A stretch of 64,000 bases of DNA from contig JAISEK010000127.1 of NCBI GenBank assembly GCA_031264145.1, positions 37,516 through 101,515 on the forward strand, in the 5' to 3' direction. The notes below the pieces were generated by a model. That model had not been told where the DNA came from and searched no databases. It saw only the letters and a program-made list of their open reading frames with translations. This document shows positions 1 to 10,343 of this stretch, one piece after another. The translations under genes were made by a program, and so were the position numbers. Origin of the DNA: Deltaproteobacteria bacterium (lineage in GTDB: Bacteria; Desulfobacterota; Desulfarculia; Adiutricales; Adiutricaceae). The first letter of the stretch is position 1. Each line of letters opens with the position of its first letter.

Positions 1-140
1 TCGTCATAGGCCCTCAGGGCCAGGGCCTCCTCGACGAAGATGTGCCTTGGGACGGCCCCCATGGCCTCGAGGACCCTGGGGTCGGATATGTCGCGGGCCT
101 TGAGCTGCCGCTCGACCATGTTGGCCCGGGGCCTGGCCAT
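1..140 (-). CDS. pcm: Protein-L-isoaspartate O-methyltransferase, N-terminal part (runs off the window)
   Basis: Minus-strand reading [47 protein letters not shown] matches the PCMT N-terminus; not in the supplied ORF list because it is truncated by the window edge. Confidence 0.8.
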   Translation of the reverse strand, partial: MARPRANMVERQLKARDISDPRVLEAMGAVPRHIFVEEALALRAYD

Positions 141-169
141 TTCCTTGGAGAAGTCAGGGAGAGCCACGG

Positions 170-1372
170 TCAGGCCCCTGGTCCCAGATAGCCGGAAACT
201 GAGCCGCCGCGGCCGCCATCCTGGCCGATGGGTGAATAGATGTCCAGCTCCTCCCCGGCCTTGCGGCCGGCGTTGGCGGAGTATGGGGCCCGGACAAGCC
301 TCGAGGGGCCCCTGGCTCGGGTCAGCTTCACGTAGTTGTAGTCGGCGAACCTCTGGAGGCCCTCGTCCCTCTGGAGGACGAGATCGCTCGTCAGTGGCCG
401 TCGGCCGCCGGCCAGGGGAGGGGATTCCCTCCCGCGGTCCCTGGCCGCCAGGCTGAGTTTCTGGTCGAGGCTGGACAGGAGGTTGGCGATGAAGGCCCCC
501 TTGGCCCCCCGCCCCTTCTCCCCGAGCGAGGCGGCCACGGGCCTGTGCCTGTCCCACAGGGTCTCGGTGCGCTCCGTCAGGTAGTGGAAGACGTGGCTGG
601 CCATGCCCAGGTTGATCGGGCGGCCCAGGAGGTCAAACGTGCGTACGGGCCTGTTGGTCGCGGCGTCGTATGAGCGGCTGAAGACCACCTTGGCGAAAAA
701 GTGGTTCTGTATGATGTTGGCGAGAAGGTGGGTCCTCCTGTCGAGCCTGTTGGACGGCAGGGGAATGCGCCAGAGCTCGAACTCCTCGGGGCCGCCAAGG
801 TCGTTGATCGCGTCGATGTTGTGGCGGGTCATCAGCTCGCTGGCCTTGGCCAGGGCCGCCTCGGCCTCGCGAGGCTCGGGTGAGCCGGAGAGGGCCAGCA
901 GCTTCTTGATCCTGGCCAGGAGGGGGTTTTCCTTGAGGTTGGCCTCCTGGGGCCCGAAGGGCGACGGCGGCGGGCCGTTCTCGGTCAGATCGATCCTGGC
1001 CTGGCGGAAGACGCGGTGGAGCCTGATTCTCTCGCAGAAGCTCTGGAAGCTGGGGCCGTGGGGAGGCTCGTTCCTGGCCGCTTGGGGCGAGAGGCTGGAG
1101 ACCAGCTCGTGGGCCACCTCATGGCCCAGGACGCCCAGGGCCACCTCCCAGGGATGTTTCAGGATGAGCTCGCTGTTTATGCCGATATGCCTGGTCTCCT
1201 GATTGAAGAACCCCCAGCAGGAGGAGCCGTCGAAGATATCGACGTGGCTCCACGGCCAGTCTCGTTCCCAGTCCACCAGATCAAGGAGTCTCTTGCGGGC
1301 GCGCATGAGCTCAATCGCCCAGTTGTCCCTGAGCCTTAACCTGATGTCCCGCATTCTTTGGTCGAAGTCCAT
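170..1372 (-). CDS. DUF2786 domain protein with SprT-like metallopeptidase motif
   Basis: [34 protein letters not shown] (DUF2786-like) plus [14 protein letters not shown]; start likely MDFDQRM. Confidence 0.75.
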   Translation of the reverse strand: MDFDQRMRDIRLRLRDNWAIELMRARKRLLDLVDWERDWPWSHVDIFDGSSCWGFFNQETRHIGINSELILKHPWEVALGVLGHEVAHELVSSLSPQAARNEPPHGPSFQSFCERIRLHRVFRQARIDLTENGPPPSPFGPQEANLKENPLLARIKKLLALSGSPEPREAEAALAKASELMTRHNIDAINDLGGPEEFELWRIPLPSNRLDRRTHLLANIIQNHFFAKVVFSRSYDAATNRPVRTFDLLGRPINLGMASHVFHYLTERTETLWDRHRPVAASLGEKGRGAKGAFIANLLSSLDQKLSLAARDRGRESPPLAGGRRPLTSDLVLQRDEGLQRFADYNYVKLTRARGPSRLVRAPYSANAGRKAGEELDIYSPIGQDGGRGGSVSGYLGPGA

Positions 1373-1496
1373 AAAAAGCGCCTCTCTTTTCTGGATGGCC
1401 AGGGGGAACCTGGGCGGCGTCCCGGAAAATGGACGGCTGGCCCAGGGCCTTACTTTGGGCACGCGGGGGAGGGGCCAGGCCGGAAGCCGGCAGGCC

Positions 1497-2264
1497 CTAG
1501 ACCAGGCGCCAGCGGAAGGGGTTCAGGCTCGTTCCGGCATCGACGGCGTCCAGGCCCTCGGCTTCCTTCAGCCGCCTGGAGAAATAAAGGGTGGCCGGCA
1601 GAAGGATTATCTCGAAGCCCACCTTGTAGACGTAGTTGGAGACGACCAGGGTCAGCCAGAGCCTTGCGTCGAGGAGCCCCAAAAACGCTATTGAGGCGAA
1701 AATCAGTGTATCGAGGCTCTGGCCGAAGATGGTGGAGACTACGAAGCGCCGGCCGGGGCCGTTGTCGCCCCTGGCCTTCATCCTGGAAAGGGTCATGGAG
1801 TTGGCGAACTCCCCGGCCAGATAGGCGACCAGGCTGGCCAGGGCAATCCGGGGCGTCAGGGCCAGGGCCTGGTCCCAGGCCTGGGAAGCCGCGTGTCCGG
1901 CCGGGGCAGGGAAGAGGGAGGCCACGAGGAGGCAGGCGGTGGCGACGAAAAGCGTCAGAAAGCCGGTCCAGATCACACGCCTGCTCCTGGCGAACCCGTA
2001 GACCTCGGTCAAAAGATCGCCGAATACGTAGGTCAGGGGGAACATCAGCGTCCCGGCGTCGAATTCCAGCGGCCCCATGGTGATGAGGCGGTTGGAGCAG
2101 ATGTTGGAGATGACGAGAAGCCCTGCAAAGAGCCCGGTTATGGGCTCAAGGAAGCGGGTGGGCGCTGGGGTGGCGGCTGAGGTCAAGGTCTTCTCCATTG
2201 GGGTTGGGCTAGCGGATGTCAGGCGGTCTGGGGAGGGGCCGGCGGCCCGGCCTGAAAGAATCAT
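1497..2264 (-). CDS. Queuosine precursor transporter (YhhQ/VUT family)
   Basis: Hydrophobic protein with ISNICSNRLI...FPLTYVFGDLLTEVYGFARSRRVIW and C-terminal YKVGFEIILLPATL. Confidence 0.85.
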   Translation of the reverse strand: MILSGRAAGPSPDRLTSASPTPMEKTLTSAATPAPTRFLEPITGLFAGLLVISNICSNRLITMGPLEFDAGTLMFPLTYVFGDLLTEVYGFARSRRVIWTGFLTLFVATACLLVASLFPAPAGHAASQAWDQALALTPRIALASLVAYLAGEFANSMTLSRMKARGDNGPGRRFVVSTIFGQSLDTLIFASIAFLGLLDARLWLTLVVSNYVYKVGFEIILLPATLYFSRRLKEAEGLDAVDAGTSLNPFRWRLV

Positions 2265-2376
2265 AATTATTTTTGGCCAAAAATCAAGGGCCAGGGCCGG
2301 AAAAACGTGATGCCAGGGGGGCCGCCGCGAGGGCCGAGGAGGCTCCCTCCCCCGGCCCTCCGGAGAAGGCGACGGT

Positions 2377-3639
2377 CTAGCCGGCCGGCCCCGGCGAGGC
2401 CTGTTCCCTGGGGCCGGCCGTCCCTCGCCGTATAAGGGCCCTGAGCATGAAAAGGCCGGGGAGGGTCATGAAGGCCCCCAGGAGGTAGAAGCAGGGCCAG
2501 CCCAGGTGGTCGACCAGCCAGCCCGAGGGGCTGGAGAGAAGGCTCCTGGGCAGGGCCATGAGGCTGGTCAGGAGGGCGTACTGGGTGGCCGTGTAGCTCA
2601 CGTTGGTCTGGGAGGCCAGGAAGGCCACGAAGACGGTCGACCCCGCCCCCACGACCAGGTGGTCGAGGGTGATGAAGAGGGCCAGCCAATAGCCTTTGGC
2701 CGGCAGAAGCCAAAGGGCCGTCAGGCAGGCGTTGTTGGCCAGCTGGAGCCAGCCGAAGCCCCAGAGGCAGGGGACCAGGCCCCTGAGCTTGACCATGTAG
2801 CCGGAAAGGGCGACCCCGGCCAGGGTGCCGGCCAGGCCGAAGGCCTTGACGATTAGGCCGATCTGGATCTTGGAGTAGCCGGCGGCCATGAAGAAGGTGG
2901 TGTTCAGGCTGCCGATGAGCTGCTCGCCGAACTTGTAGAAGAGGATGAAGGCCAGCAGGAGAAAGGGGTCTCTCTGGGAGAAGAAGTCCTTCATGGGCCC
3001 GGCCACGCTCTCCCGGATGGTCCTGGGGGGGCCATGGGGCACGTCCGGCTCGGGGCTGAAGAGAAGGGTCAGGGGCCCGACCAGGATGAGGCCGGCCGCG
3101 ATCCTGAAGGCCACGGCCCAGCCCAGCCGGTCGGCGACGACGAGGCCGCCGCCGGCCACGGCCACCATGCCCAGCCTGTAGCCCCAGATGTAGGCGGCCG
3201 AGCCGGCGGCCAGCTCGTGGTACAGGAGATCCTCACGCCGGTAGGCGTCGACGGCGATGTCCTGGGTGGCCGACCAAAAGCTGACCGAGGCGGCCAGGAG
3301 GACCACCCTGGGCACGTCCAGGGGGCTGGCCATCGAGAGGCCGACGAGGGACATGATGAGGCAGGCCTGGCTGATGACGAGCCAGCTCTGGCGCCGGCGG
3401 CCGAGGGGGGCGAAATAGTCCAGGTAGGGGGCCCACAGGACCTTCAGGCTGTAGGGGAGGCTGACCAGGGTCAGGAGGCCTATGGTCGTCAGATCCAGGC
3501 CGCCATCCTTGAGCCAGGCCTGGACTAGGGTGATGACCACCACCAGCGGGACCCCGGAGACGAAGCCCATCAGGAAGCTGGTGGCCAGGGGCCGGGTCCT
3601 GGCCCCGGCTAGTTCTTTACCGCGTCTTCCTTCAGCCAT
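2377..3639 (-). CDS. MFS transporter, AmpG-like
   Basis: GFVSGVPLVVVITLVQAWLKDGGLDLTTIGLLTLVSLPYSLKVLWAPYLDYF, SATQDIAVDAYRREDL; multiple TM segments. Confidence 0.85.
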   Translation of the reverse strand: MAEGRRGKELAGARTRPLATSFLMGFVSGVPLVVVITLVQAWLKDGGLDLTTIGLLTLVSLPYSLKVLWAPYLDYFAPLGRRRQSWLVISQACLIMSLVGLSMASPLDVPRVVLLAASVSFWSATQDIAVDAYRREDLLYHELAAGSAAYIWGYRLGMVAVAGGGLVVADRLGWAVAFRIAAGLILVGPLTLLFSPEPDVPHGPPRTIRESVAGPMKDFFSQRDPFLLLAFILFYKFGEQLIGSLNTTFFMAAGYSKIQIGLIVKAFGLAGTLAGVALSGYMVKLRGLVPCLWGFGWLQLANNACLTALWLLPAKGYWLALFITLDHLVVGAGSTVFVAFLASQTNVSYTATQYALLTSLMALPRSLLSSPSGWLVDHLGWPCFYLLGAFMTLPGLFMLRALIRRGTAGPREQASPGPAG

Positions 3640-5372
3640 AGCTCAGCCACGATCAGCCACTCGTTGGAGCGGTTCTTTTCCAGGATAAGGGTTCTGAGGC
3701 CTATGTTGTGGCGGAGCTTCGAGTCGTACTTGAGGGTGAACACTGCCCAGGCCCGGCCATGGTCGGTGGGGTCGAGCATGATGAGGGGATCGGAGATGGC
3801 CAGCGTGACCTCGCCAGCGCCCATGGCCTCGGACTCCAGGGTGAGCCGGAAGTTCCGGCGGGAGATGGAGACCGGCTTGCGGCCTGGCTCGAAGAAGGAA
3901 AAGCTCTCGGCGTAGAGGGCGGCCATGTCCTCGGACCGCTTGAGCCTTTGGGCGACGGTCCATTTGTCCAAAAGCGCCGCAAGGCTGGAGGCGGGCCTCT
4001 GGGGCACCGGCTCGGCCAGGTCCTGGGGCCGGCCTATCACCAGGGGCAGGACGTCCTGGGGCAGCATCGACTCGACCTGCTGCCACAGCTTGTCGGCCGC
4101 GGCCTTGGGGACGTCGTTTTCCGGGGGATAGCGGAAGATGATGGGGGTCCGGCTCCTGGGACGGCCCACCAGGTAGAGGCCCGGCTCCCTGATGTCAGGG
4201 GCGGCTATCTCGGCCTTGAGGCCAGGGCCGGAGAGGCCTCCCTGCCAGAGGCGGGCCATCCTCTGCCCGCTCTCGACGACCAGGGCCACCGTGCTCTGGG
4301 GCAGCCGAAGGATGGTCGTCGGCAGCGACGGCAGGCCCATGGACCCCTCGTCGGCCGGGTCGGCCGCCGGGGTGGCCTCGGGGCCCACTGGCTGGGGCCC
4401 GGCATCGCGGATTTCCTCGGCGGCCACGGTCTCCTCGGCCCCGTCGGGGGACGGCCACAGGAGCCAGACCATGGCCCCGACGATCAGGACAGCGGCCATG
4501 AGGGGCGGCCAGGAGCGGCCGGCCGCATGGTGGCGCTCCCGGCCCGAGCCGGCGGCGACCTTGGCCGCCCTGGTGTCGACGGTCAGGGGGTTGTCCAGGC
4601 TGGCCTTGGCCTGGATGACGTGGTTGTTGGATATCTGGCTCTTGCCGGCCGCCCAGGCGGTCATGAGGGCCTTGTCGGCCAAGGCGTTTATTTGACCAGC
4701 CAGGCCGTGGCTGTAGCTCTGGAGGGTCGTCAGGGCCTCGGTGGAAAACAGGTCCCTAGTGGCCCCGGCGGCGCCCAGGCGGAAGCGGACATAGTCCATG
4801 GTCTCGTTGAGCCCGAAGGGGACCAGCTCCACAACCTGGCCCAGCCCCTGGAGCGCCGGCGGCGGCCAGTCCCCGGCCGGGCCGGCCAGCATCAGGGAAA
4901 CCCGCCCCCGCCAGCCGGGCTCGAGGCTGGCCAGGGCCATGAGGTCGGAAGTGGTCTCCCCGTCAAGGTCCTGGGCCTCGTCCACGGCCAGCACCAGGCC
5001 CAGGCCCTGGCCCACGTACTCGGAGACGGCGTTCTGGAAGAAGCCTATCAGCTCCTCCTCCCGGGCCGATGGAGGACACTTGAAGCCCAGGCCCAGGAAA
5101 TTCAGGGCCTCCCTCAGGATGTCGCCCAGCCTGGGGGAGGGGTCAAGGACCGGGGCCATCCTGGTCGCGTCCCTGACCGCCTGGGGCAGCCTCCTGACCA
5201 GGGTGCTCTTGCCAGAGCCCTGATGGCCCCTCAGGAGCAGAAGACCAGGCAGCCTGGGGCCGGAGAGGATTTGGCAGAGATTTTCAAAGACAGTCCCCCT
5301 GTAGAAGAATTTGGCTTCCAATGTGGCCTTGAAGGGACGATCGTTTAGCTTGAAAAACTCTTCGTAATCCAT
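3609..5372 (-). CDS. ExeA/GspA-like AAA ATPase with TM segment and C-terminal NTF2/Cds6-like domain
   Basis: MDYEEFFKLNDRPFKATLEAKFFYRG...GHQGSGKSTLVRRL, VLAVDEAQDLD; C-terminal SnoaL/NTF2-like strand pattern; alternative start at 5435. Confidence 0.8.
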   Translation of the reverse strand: MDYEEFFKLNDRPFKATLEAKFFYRGTVFENLCQILSGPRLPGLLLLRGHQGSGKSTLVRRLPQAVRDATRMAPVLDPSPRLGDILREALNFLGLGFKCPPSAREEELIGFFQNAVSEYVGQGLGLVLAVDEAQDLDGETTSDLMALASLEPGWRGRVSLMLAGPAGDWPPPALQGLGQVVELVPFGLNETMDYVRFRLGAAGATRDLFSTEALTTLQSYSHGLAGQINALADKALMTAWAAGKSQISNNHVIQAKASLDNPLTVDTRAAKVAAGSGRERHHAAGRSWPPLMAAVLIVGAMVWLLWPSPDGAEETVAAEEIRDAGPQPVGPEATPAADPADEGSMGLPSLPTTILRLPQSTVALVVESGQRMARLWQGGLSGPGLKAEIAAPDIREPGLYLVGRPRSRTPIIFRYPPENDVPKAAADKLWQQVESMLPQDVLPLVIGRPQDLAEPVPQRPASSLAALLDKWTVAQRLKRSEDMAALYAESFSFFEPGRKPVSISRRNFRLTLESEAMGAGEVTLAISDPLIMLDPTDHGRAWAVFTLKYDSKLRHNIGLRTLILEKNRSNEWLIVAELWLKEDAVKN

Positions 5373-5565
5373 CGGTTGTTTTCCATGGCGGCTTGGTTGG
5401 CCATAGTATTCGTTAAAATCGTTATATTTTAGCATGAATTAGAAGTCTTTTCAATTTTAGATTTAACACCACGGAAATTCTAAACATATGAAAAACTTTA
5501 TGTTTTTAGTTGGTTAAAAATGACCCACTATTTTTGGCGCCCATGGGCCAGATCCTGTCTTTTGG

Positions 5566-5710
5566 CAATGTCAACAACTTAAGCCAATCTTGGCATCCAG
5601 TCTCGGTATCAATTACAAAAAATCAGGCGTATTGCTCCACAGTTAGCTGACCATGGACGAGCACCTTTTTTTCATATCCGAGGGTTGGACACCTTAAGCT
5701 GTTGATATTG
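5566..5710. mobile_element. MITE-like element with 17-bp terminal inverted repeats (one end degenerate)
   Basis: CAATGTCAACAACTTAA at 5566-5582 and TTAAGCTGTTGATATTG at 5694-5710; same termini as 43301-43434. Confidence 0.5.
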
Positions 5711-5950
5711 CGCCTCCAGCGGTTGACCTGGCGCGGACGATGACCCGGCCTTCGGCGTCAGGCTGGGCGACAATGGCGCCAAAGTCTCTTGGCCGCCCTA
5801 GCCTGGCTATGGGTGCCCCTGGCCTGGCCGCACATCTGCGGTGGCTGGTGGCCGTTCCCAGGGCGCTGGCCATGGTTTCCGGGCGACACTTCCAGGGGAA
5901 AGGCCGCCCGGCGTTTCCATTCCCGCCGGGCGGCCACTGGGGGTGGGCCG

Positions 5951-6532
5951 TCAATCCGGCTGCGTCTCGGGATCCTGCCTGCCTTTGGCCTCGCGGAGCC
6001 GCTTCCGCGCCGACTTCTCCCGTCGCCTGGCGTCAATCTCGCGCAGCCAGGCCTTGACCGGGGCCTTCCACGGCTCGCTCCTGCTAGGGATGTTCTTGAT
6101 GAGGTTCCGGGGGTTCAGGCCTAGCCGTCTCGCCAAGGCCAGGTCATCCTCGTTGAGGCGGCACTTGCGCTTTGCCTCCTGCCAAAGTTCCTCGCTGTGG
6201 GCCAATAGTCTTACTCCTCGCGGCGAGTCCGGCCAGGACTGCGGTGCCCGGCCGCACTGTGGCGCAAATGGGATAACCCCTGTCGGGGACGGCCTGCAAA
6301 GGCTCTCAGGGAGCCTCGTCCCCGGCTGGCCCGCCGTCCCCCGGCGTCCTTTTCCGCGGGGCCGACGGTTTCCCGAATGGCCGCATCCTGGCAATACCGT
6401 CCACCCGGCGGACGAAGGTGAACCCGGCCAGCCTGGCCAGTCCGGCCCCCGGTCCCCTGACGGGCATGAACGAGCGGCCGTCGACGTCGACGGCGTACCC
6501 GTCGATGGCCTCGAATCCCTGGTCGGCGGCAA
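5951..6532 (-). CDS. Small conserved hypothetical protein; conserved part is the C-terminal ~85 aa
   Basis: EELWQEAKRKCRLNEDDLALARRLGLNPRNLIKNIPSRSEPWKAPVKAWLREI; N-terminal part probably not real, true start probably near 6208. Confidence 0.5.
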   Translation of the reverse strand: MPPTRDSRPSTGTPSTSTAARSCPSGDRGPDWPGWPGSPSSAGWTVLPGCGHSGNRRPRGKGRRGTAGQPGTRLPESLCRPSPTGVIPFAPQCGRAPQSWPDSPRGVRLLAHSEELWQEAKRKCRLNEDDLALARRLGLNPRNLIKNIPSRSEPWKAPVKAWLREIDARRREKSARKRLREAKGRQDPETQPD

Positions 6533-7115
6533 AGGACCTGAACTGGGCTAGCGGGAACCTGTCGTCGCGGCCGGGCATCAGATCGATGGCCACCTCGTGG
6601 CAAGTGCCGTCCAGATCCAGGCCGGGCCCGAGCTTTTCCTCCGGCTCCTCGACCCTGACGATCTCGACCGAGTTCGCCTGCCACAGGGCCTGGAGGCCCA
6701 GGCCGCCGACCAGCGCCTCCGCGCCGTCCAGGCTGGCCGCGTCGATGGCCCCGCTGACCGCGAGGAATTCCCTGGAGGCGCCGCCTGGGCCGGCCGCCCT
6801 GGGGATCCTTTCCAGGAGCCGGCTGCCCAGCCGGTTCAGCCCCAGATCCTTGAAAAGGGTCTCGGGGAAGAGGCCGGGGAACGGGCACTCCCTGGGCAGG
6901 ACGACCTCCAGCAGGGCCAGATTGCCTGGACAGGCCCCTGGCGGCAGGGTCAGTATCCTGGCCCTGGCCGCCAGGAGGTCCCCCCTGAGGATGCCTCTCG
7001 GCCGCTCGGGGTCGAAGTCAGGGCCAGGGGCTGGCGGGAAATCGGGGGTGATTTCCTCTGTCTCGGGCAGCAGGGTGGCCTGGCCAACGATGATGTCGCC
7101 TATCTTGTCGTCCAT
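6306..7115 (-). CDS. Stand-alone N-terminal domain similar to that of S8 (subtilase) peptidases paired with AAA ATPases; no catalytic domain
   Basis: GNLALLEVVLPRECPFPGLFPETLFKDLGLNRLGSRLL... and FVRRVDGIARMRPF at the C-terminus; start MDDKIGD. Confidence 0.5.
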   Translation of the reverse strand: MDDKIGDIIVGQATLLPETEEITPDFPPAPGPDFDPERPRGILRGDLLAARARILTLPPGACPGNLALLEVVLPRECPFPGLFPETLFKDLGLNRLGSRLLERIPRAAGPGGASREFLAVSGAIDAASLDGAEALVGGLGLQALWQANSVEIVRVEEPEEKLGPGLDLDGTCHEVAIDLMPGRDDRFPLAQFRSFAADQGFEAIDGYAVDVDGRSFMPVRGPGAGLARLAGFTFVRRVDGIARMRPFGKPSAPRKRTPGDGGPAGDEAP

Positions 7116-7182
7116 GGGCTCCTCGGGGAGGATGGGGGAAAACGTGTCCCGGCTGTCCCCGGGCAGGCGCGGCCAGGAGGCG

Positions 7183-8865
7183 TCACGTCCCTTGACGGTG
7201 CCTGGGGGATGGCCTGGCGGGCGGGGCCCATAGCCCCGAGACCGGCCGCCCGAAGGAAAGCTTGACCTGGTCGCGGCCGTAGATGGCCAGGCCGACAGGG
7301 AAAATCTCCTTGGCCTTGGCCAAGAACGGGCCAATGTAGCCCCGTCCCCTAATCTGTTCCAGAGCCTCCTCGACCGCTCCCAGCTGAAGCCGCCCCATCT
7401 CGCCGGGATCGAGGTCGGCCTTGCTCGTCCTTGGGACATACTTCAGCTCGATGACCGCGTAGACCTTGCCGGGCAACGAAAGGACCAAATCCGAACGGCC
7501 TTCGGCCGAGTTCGACTCCGAGGCCACGTCAAGATTCATGGAGAAAAGGAGGCCATGGATGGCCCCGTGGTAGAATGCCTCCGATGGCTGGTGAAGAAGG
7601 CTTGGGATTGAGGAGAGCAGTGAGTGGATGCAGGTCTCAAGCCACTCGGCGTCCCGATCCCGGAAGGCTTTGTTGAGTTTATTGGCCAAGTCCTTGTGCT
7701 CGGTGTTTTTGAAGCAAAAAAAATCTTTTTTTAGAGCTAAATTATAAGCTTTTCTGACTTCTTTGTTTGGCAATTTAAAATGGAAAGTTTTTTCATCGCC
7801 GTCATTGGTCACTTTGTCTATCGTGATGTAGCCGGTTTGGAATAACATGGGAGCGACATTTATATTGACGATATCAAGTTGCCTGAGCAGGGACTCGTCG
7901 TGCCCCGTCAACAGGACGTTCAGGAATTCCGATGGTTGCCTGTTCATCAGCTGCGACAAAAAAGTTGACGGTCCTGAGTCAAGCCAATAATTGTCAAATT
8001 TGCAGTAAGTGAAAAAGTTGATGATGGAAAACGGGTTCAGAACCTGCCGCCTGCCGCCAAAGTTGTACCCATCATACCAGTCAATGATCATTTTGCGCAA
8101 ACCGGCCACCGTCTTGGGCTGGTCATTGGAATCTCCCGATAGGTTCATGAGAGTTTCCTTGTAGCGGTCCGCGAAAAGCCGGTCAACGTCAGCCATGGTG
8201 AAGCCGCAGATTTCGGCAAAGGCGCGGTCCAGGGACAGGTCGACGAGGTTGCTGACGCTTTGGCCCATGGCTTTTCTGGCCAGCTGGGAGATTCCGGTGA
8301 CGAAGGAGAACTGGATGGCGCTGTCGACGTCCTTCAGGGAGCGGTAGAACCCGTGGAGTACCTCGAGATTGGCCTGGGCCTGGGCCGGTTGGGTGATTTT
8401 GTCCAAAATTGGGGCGTCATATTCATCAATAAGTATGACTACTTTATTTTTATGTTTCTTGTGAAGTTCGTTGATCAAAGATTTTAAAGCGCTTCCTGGC
8501 GTGGTTGTGTTAATTTTGATATTTTCAGAGTTAGAAATATAGCATAAATCATCAATAATAAGTTTTTTTAATATATTATGATCTGAAACATCATCATAGG
8601 CCATGCTAAGCTTAATAATAGGATATTTTATAAATTTATAGTCAGTAGAACCAATATAAAGATTATTAAAAAAGTTTTTATTGCCTAAAAAAACATGGTT
8701 CATGGTATCAAGTAATAGTGATTTGCCAAAACGGCGTGGGCGGCTTAAAAAATAAGTCTGTGGTTTTTTTAATAAATCGTATATAAATTTTGTCTTATCA
8801 GCATATATCATATTGTTATTAATTATTTTTTCAAAAGATTGGGTTATTGTTGTTAATTTTTTCAT
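7183..8865 (-). CDS. AAA-ATPase-like / PD-(D/E)XK nuclease superfamily protein (DUF1703 type)
   Basis: YADKTKFIYDLLKKPQTYFLSRPRRFGKSLLLDTM, VVILIDEYDAPI, C-terminal GRSDLVLSLPGKVYAVIELKYV. Confidence 0.92.
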   Translation of the reverse strand: MKKLTTITQSFEKIINNNMIYADKTKFIYDLLKKPQTYFLSRPRRFGKSLLLDTMNHVFLGNKNFFNNLYIGSTDYKFIKYPIIKLSMAYDDVSDHNILKKLIIDDLCYISNSENIKINTTTPGSALKSLINELHKKHKNKVVILIDEYDAPILDKITQPAQAQANLEVLHGFYRSLKDVDSAIQFSFVTGISQLARKAMGQSVSNLVDLSLDRAFAEICGFTMADVDRLFADRYKETLMNLSGDSNDQPKTVAGLRKMIIDWYDGYNFGGRRQVLNPFSIINFFTYCKFDNYWLDSGPSTFLSQLMNRQPSEFLNVLLTGHDESLLRQLDIVNINVAPMLFQTGYITIDKVTNDGDEKTFHFKLPNKEVRKAYNLALKKDFFCFKNTEHKDLANKLNKAFRDRDAEWLETCIHSLLSSIPSLLHQPSEAFYHGAIHGLLFSMNLDVASESNSAEGRSDLVLSLPGKVYAVIELKYVPRTSKADLDPGEMGRLQLGAVEEALEQIRGRGYIGPFLAKAKEIFPVGLAIYGRDQVKLSFGRPVSGLWAPPARPSPRHRQGT

Positions 8866-9317
8866 GATATTTGCCGGATTACAGATAAAAAAATAAGTAC
8901 AGACAGGATGGCTTTGCGCAACGTGACGGCCAACTTCCTTGGTTCTTCCTTATGTCCCCTCGAACGAGGGGAACCGGGGGCAAGCCCTGGGCCCGGGGTG
9001 TCTTCCCTCGGCGCCCAATCCATCAGGCAGCCAAAGCCAGGCAGGCTCGTGTGGGACAGCATACCATCGGGGGCCGGAAAATGACAGGTTCCCCAGGCGT
9101 CCAGCGGCCATGTCCGGGACGGGGAGGCGGCGCCCTGGCCAGCGGCCCGATGAGGGGCCTGGGGACATGCCGCCGGGGACAAGGGGAGCGGGGTCGTCTT
9201 GCCTTGCTGGCGTCTTCTGGGGCGGGGAGGGGGAAATACTGGCCGGCTGGCTCTTCTCGCTGGCCCTGGCCGCCGTGGCCGGGCAGGGGGTTTTCGCGGG
9301 GCCCCTGGGAGCTGGGC

Positions 9318-10343
9318 TCAGAGCGCCCCCGACAGGGCGCATTCCCGGCAAGGGCCGGGGAGTCGGCCCCCGAGGTGCGCCGCCCGCAGGACGGAAAGCC
9401 CATCCGAGCCCCAGATGGACGCCACATCCAGGCTCGCGGCCGAGAGGCCCAGGAGGCCCTGGCCGTACCAGCTGCAGCAGGGCCAGGCCAGTCCCAGGTG
9501 GTCCAGGCCGAGCCGCTGCCAGGGCTGGGGGCAGACTGCCTGGCCGGGATTTGGGCCCGCCGGAGGGGGGCCTGTTGGTGGGGAAGGCTTTTCCAGCCTC
9601 GAGCCAGGGAACCAGATGGGCCGCTGGATGGCGACCATGTCGGCGGCCTGGCCCCAGCGCGCCAGAAAGAGGGGGAGCTGGCCCCGGTTGCCGGGCAGCT
9701 CCAGGAAGCTCAGGCGCAGGAGCGGCCACGTGAGGCCCCTGGCCGCCCGGCGCTCTAGAAAGAGGTCGATGGCCCCGGTTACCCGGGAAAACGACCCGCC
9801 CTGGCGGATCCCCTGGTAGGTCGCCCCGTCGGCGGCGTCGAGGGAGATTTCCAGGCGCGTCAGGCCGCTGTCGAGGATCTGGTCGATGGCCGGCCCGTCC
9901 AGGGCCTGGCCGTTGGTCCCCAGGCGGATGTCCATGATCCCGGCCCGGTCGGCCAGGGAGGCGTAGCGGGCGGCCGCGGGGTTCAGCAGGGGCTCGCTGG
10001 CCAGGCCCAGGGTCAGGGCCGGCAGGGCCCGCTCGCGGGCCTGGGCCATAAGGCCCAGGAACAGGCCCTCGTCCATGGGCTCGTAGCGGCGGGCCGCCGG
10101 CCTGGAGGGGAGGGGGCACATCAGGCAGGAAAGCTGGCAGCCGGAGTTGATGGCCAGATCGAGGCTCAGGGGAAAGGGGCCGGGATCCTGGCGCAGCGAG
10201 GCCCGGTCCCAGGCCGCCCGGTAGTCCAGGAAGCGCCGCCCGAAGCGGCCGGCGAGCAGATCGTGGTAGCGGCCTCGGTTCTCGAAGAGGCTGGCCTGGC
10301 CGCCGGGGGAACCGTGGACCAGGGCCAGGGGGCCTGGGCTCAT
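9318..10343 (-). CDS. Radical SAM protein
   Basis: LDLAINSGCQLSCLMCPLP (CxxxCxxC), RLGTNGQALDGPAIDQILDSGLTRLEISLDAAD; C-terminal Cys-rich region. Confidence 0.85.
   Translation of the reverse strand: MSPGPLALVHGSPGGQASLFENRGRYHDLLAGRFGRRFLDYRAAWDRASLRQDPGPFPLSLDLAINSGCQLSCLMCPLPSRPAARRYEPMDEGLFLGLMAQARERALPALTLGLASEPLLNPAAARYASLADRAGIMDIRLGTNGQALDGPAIDQILDSGLTRLEISLDAADGATYQGIRQGGSFSRVTGAIDLFLERRAARGLTWPLLRLSFLELPGNRGQLPLFLARWGQAADMVAIQRPIWFPGSRLEKPSPPTGPPPAGPNPGQAVCPQPWQRLGLDHLGLAWPCCSWYGQGLLGLSAASLDVASIWGSDGLSVLRAAHLGGRLPGPCRECALSGAL

Noticed and set aside
40-456. 138-aa plus-strand ORF
   Set aside because: Antisense shadow of the pcm and DUF2786 genes in GC-rich DNA; Arg/Gly/Pro-rich with no family features
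3708-5348. 546-aa plus-strand ORF opposite the ExeA-like gene
   Set aside because: Typical high-GC antisense ORF (Gly/Gln/His-rich); the minus strand carries clear ATPase motifs
8862-10119. Long ORFs on both strands in the 8.9-10.1 kb region other than the radical SAM gene
   Set aside because: Proline/Gly/Arg-rich composition and overlap with the clear radical SAM frame
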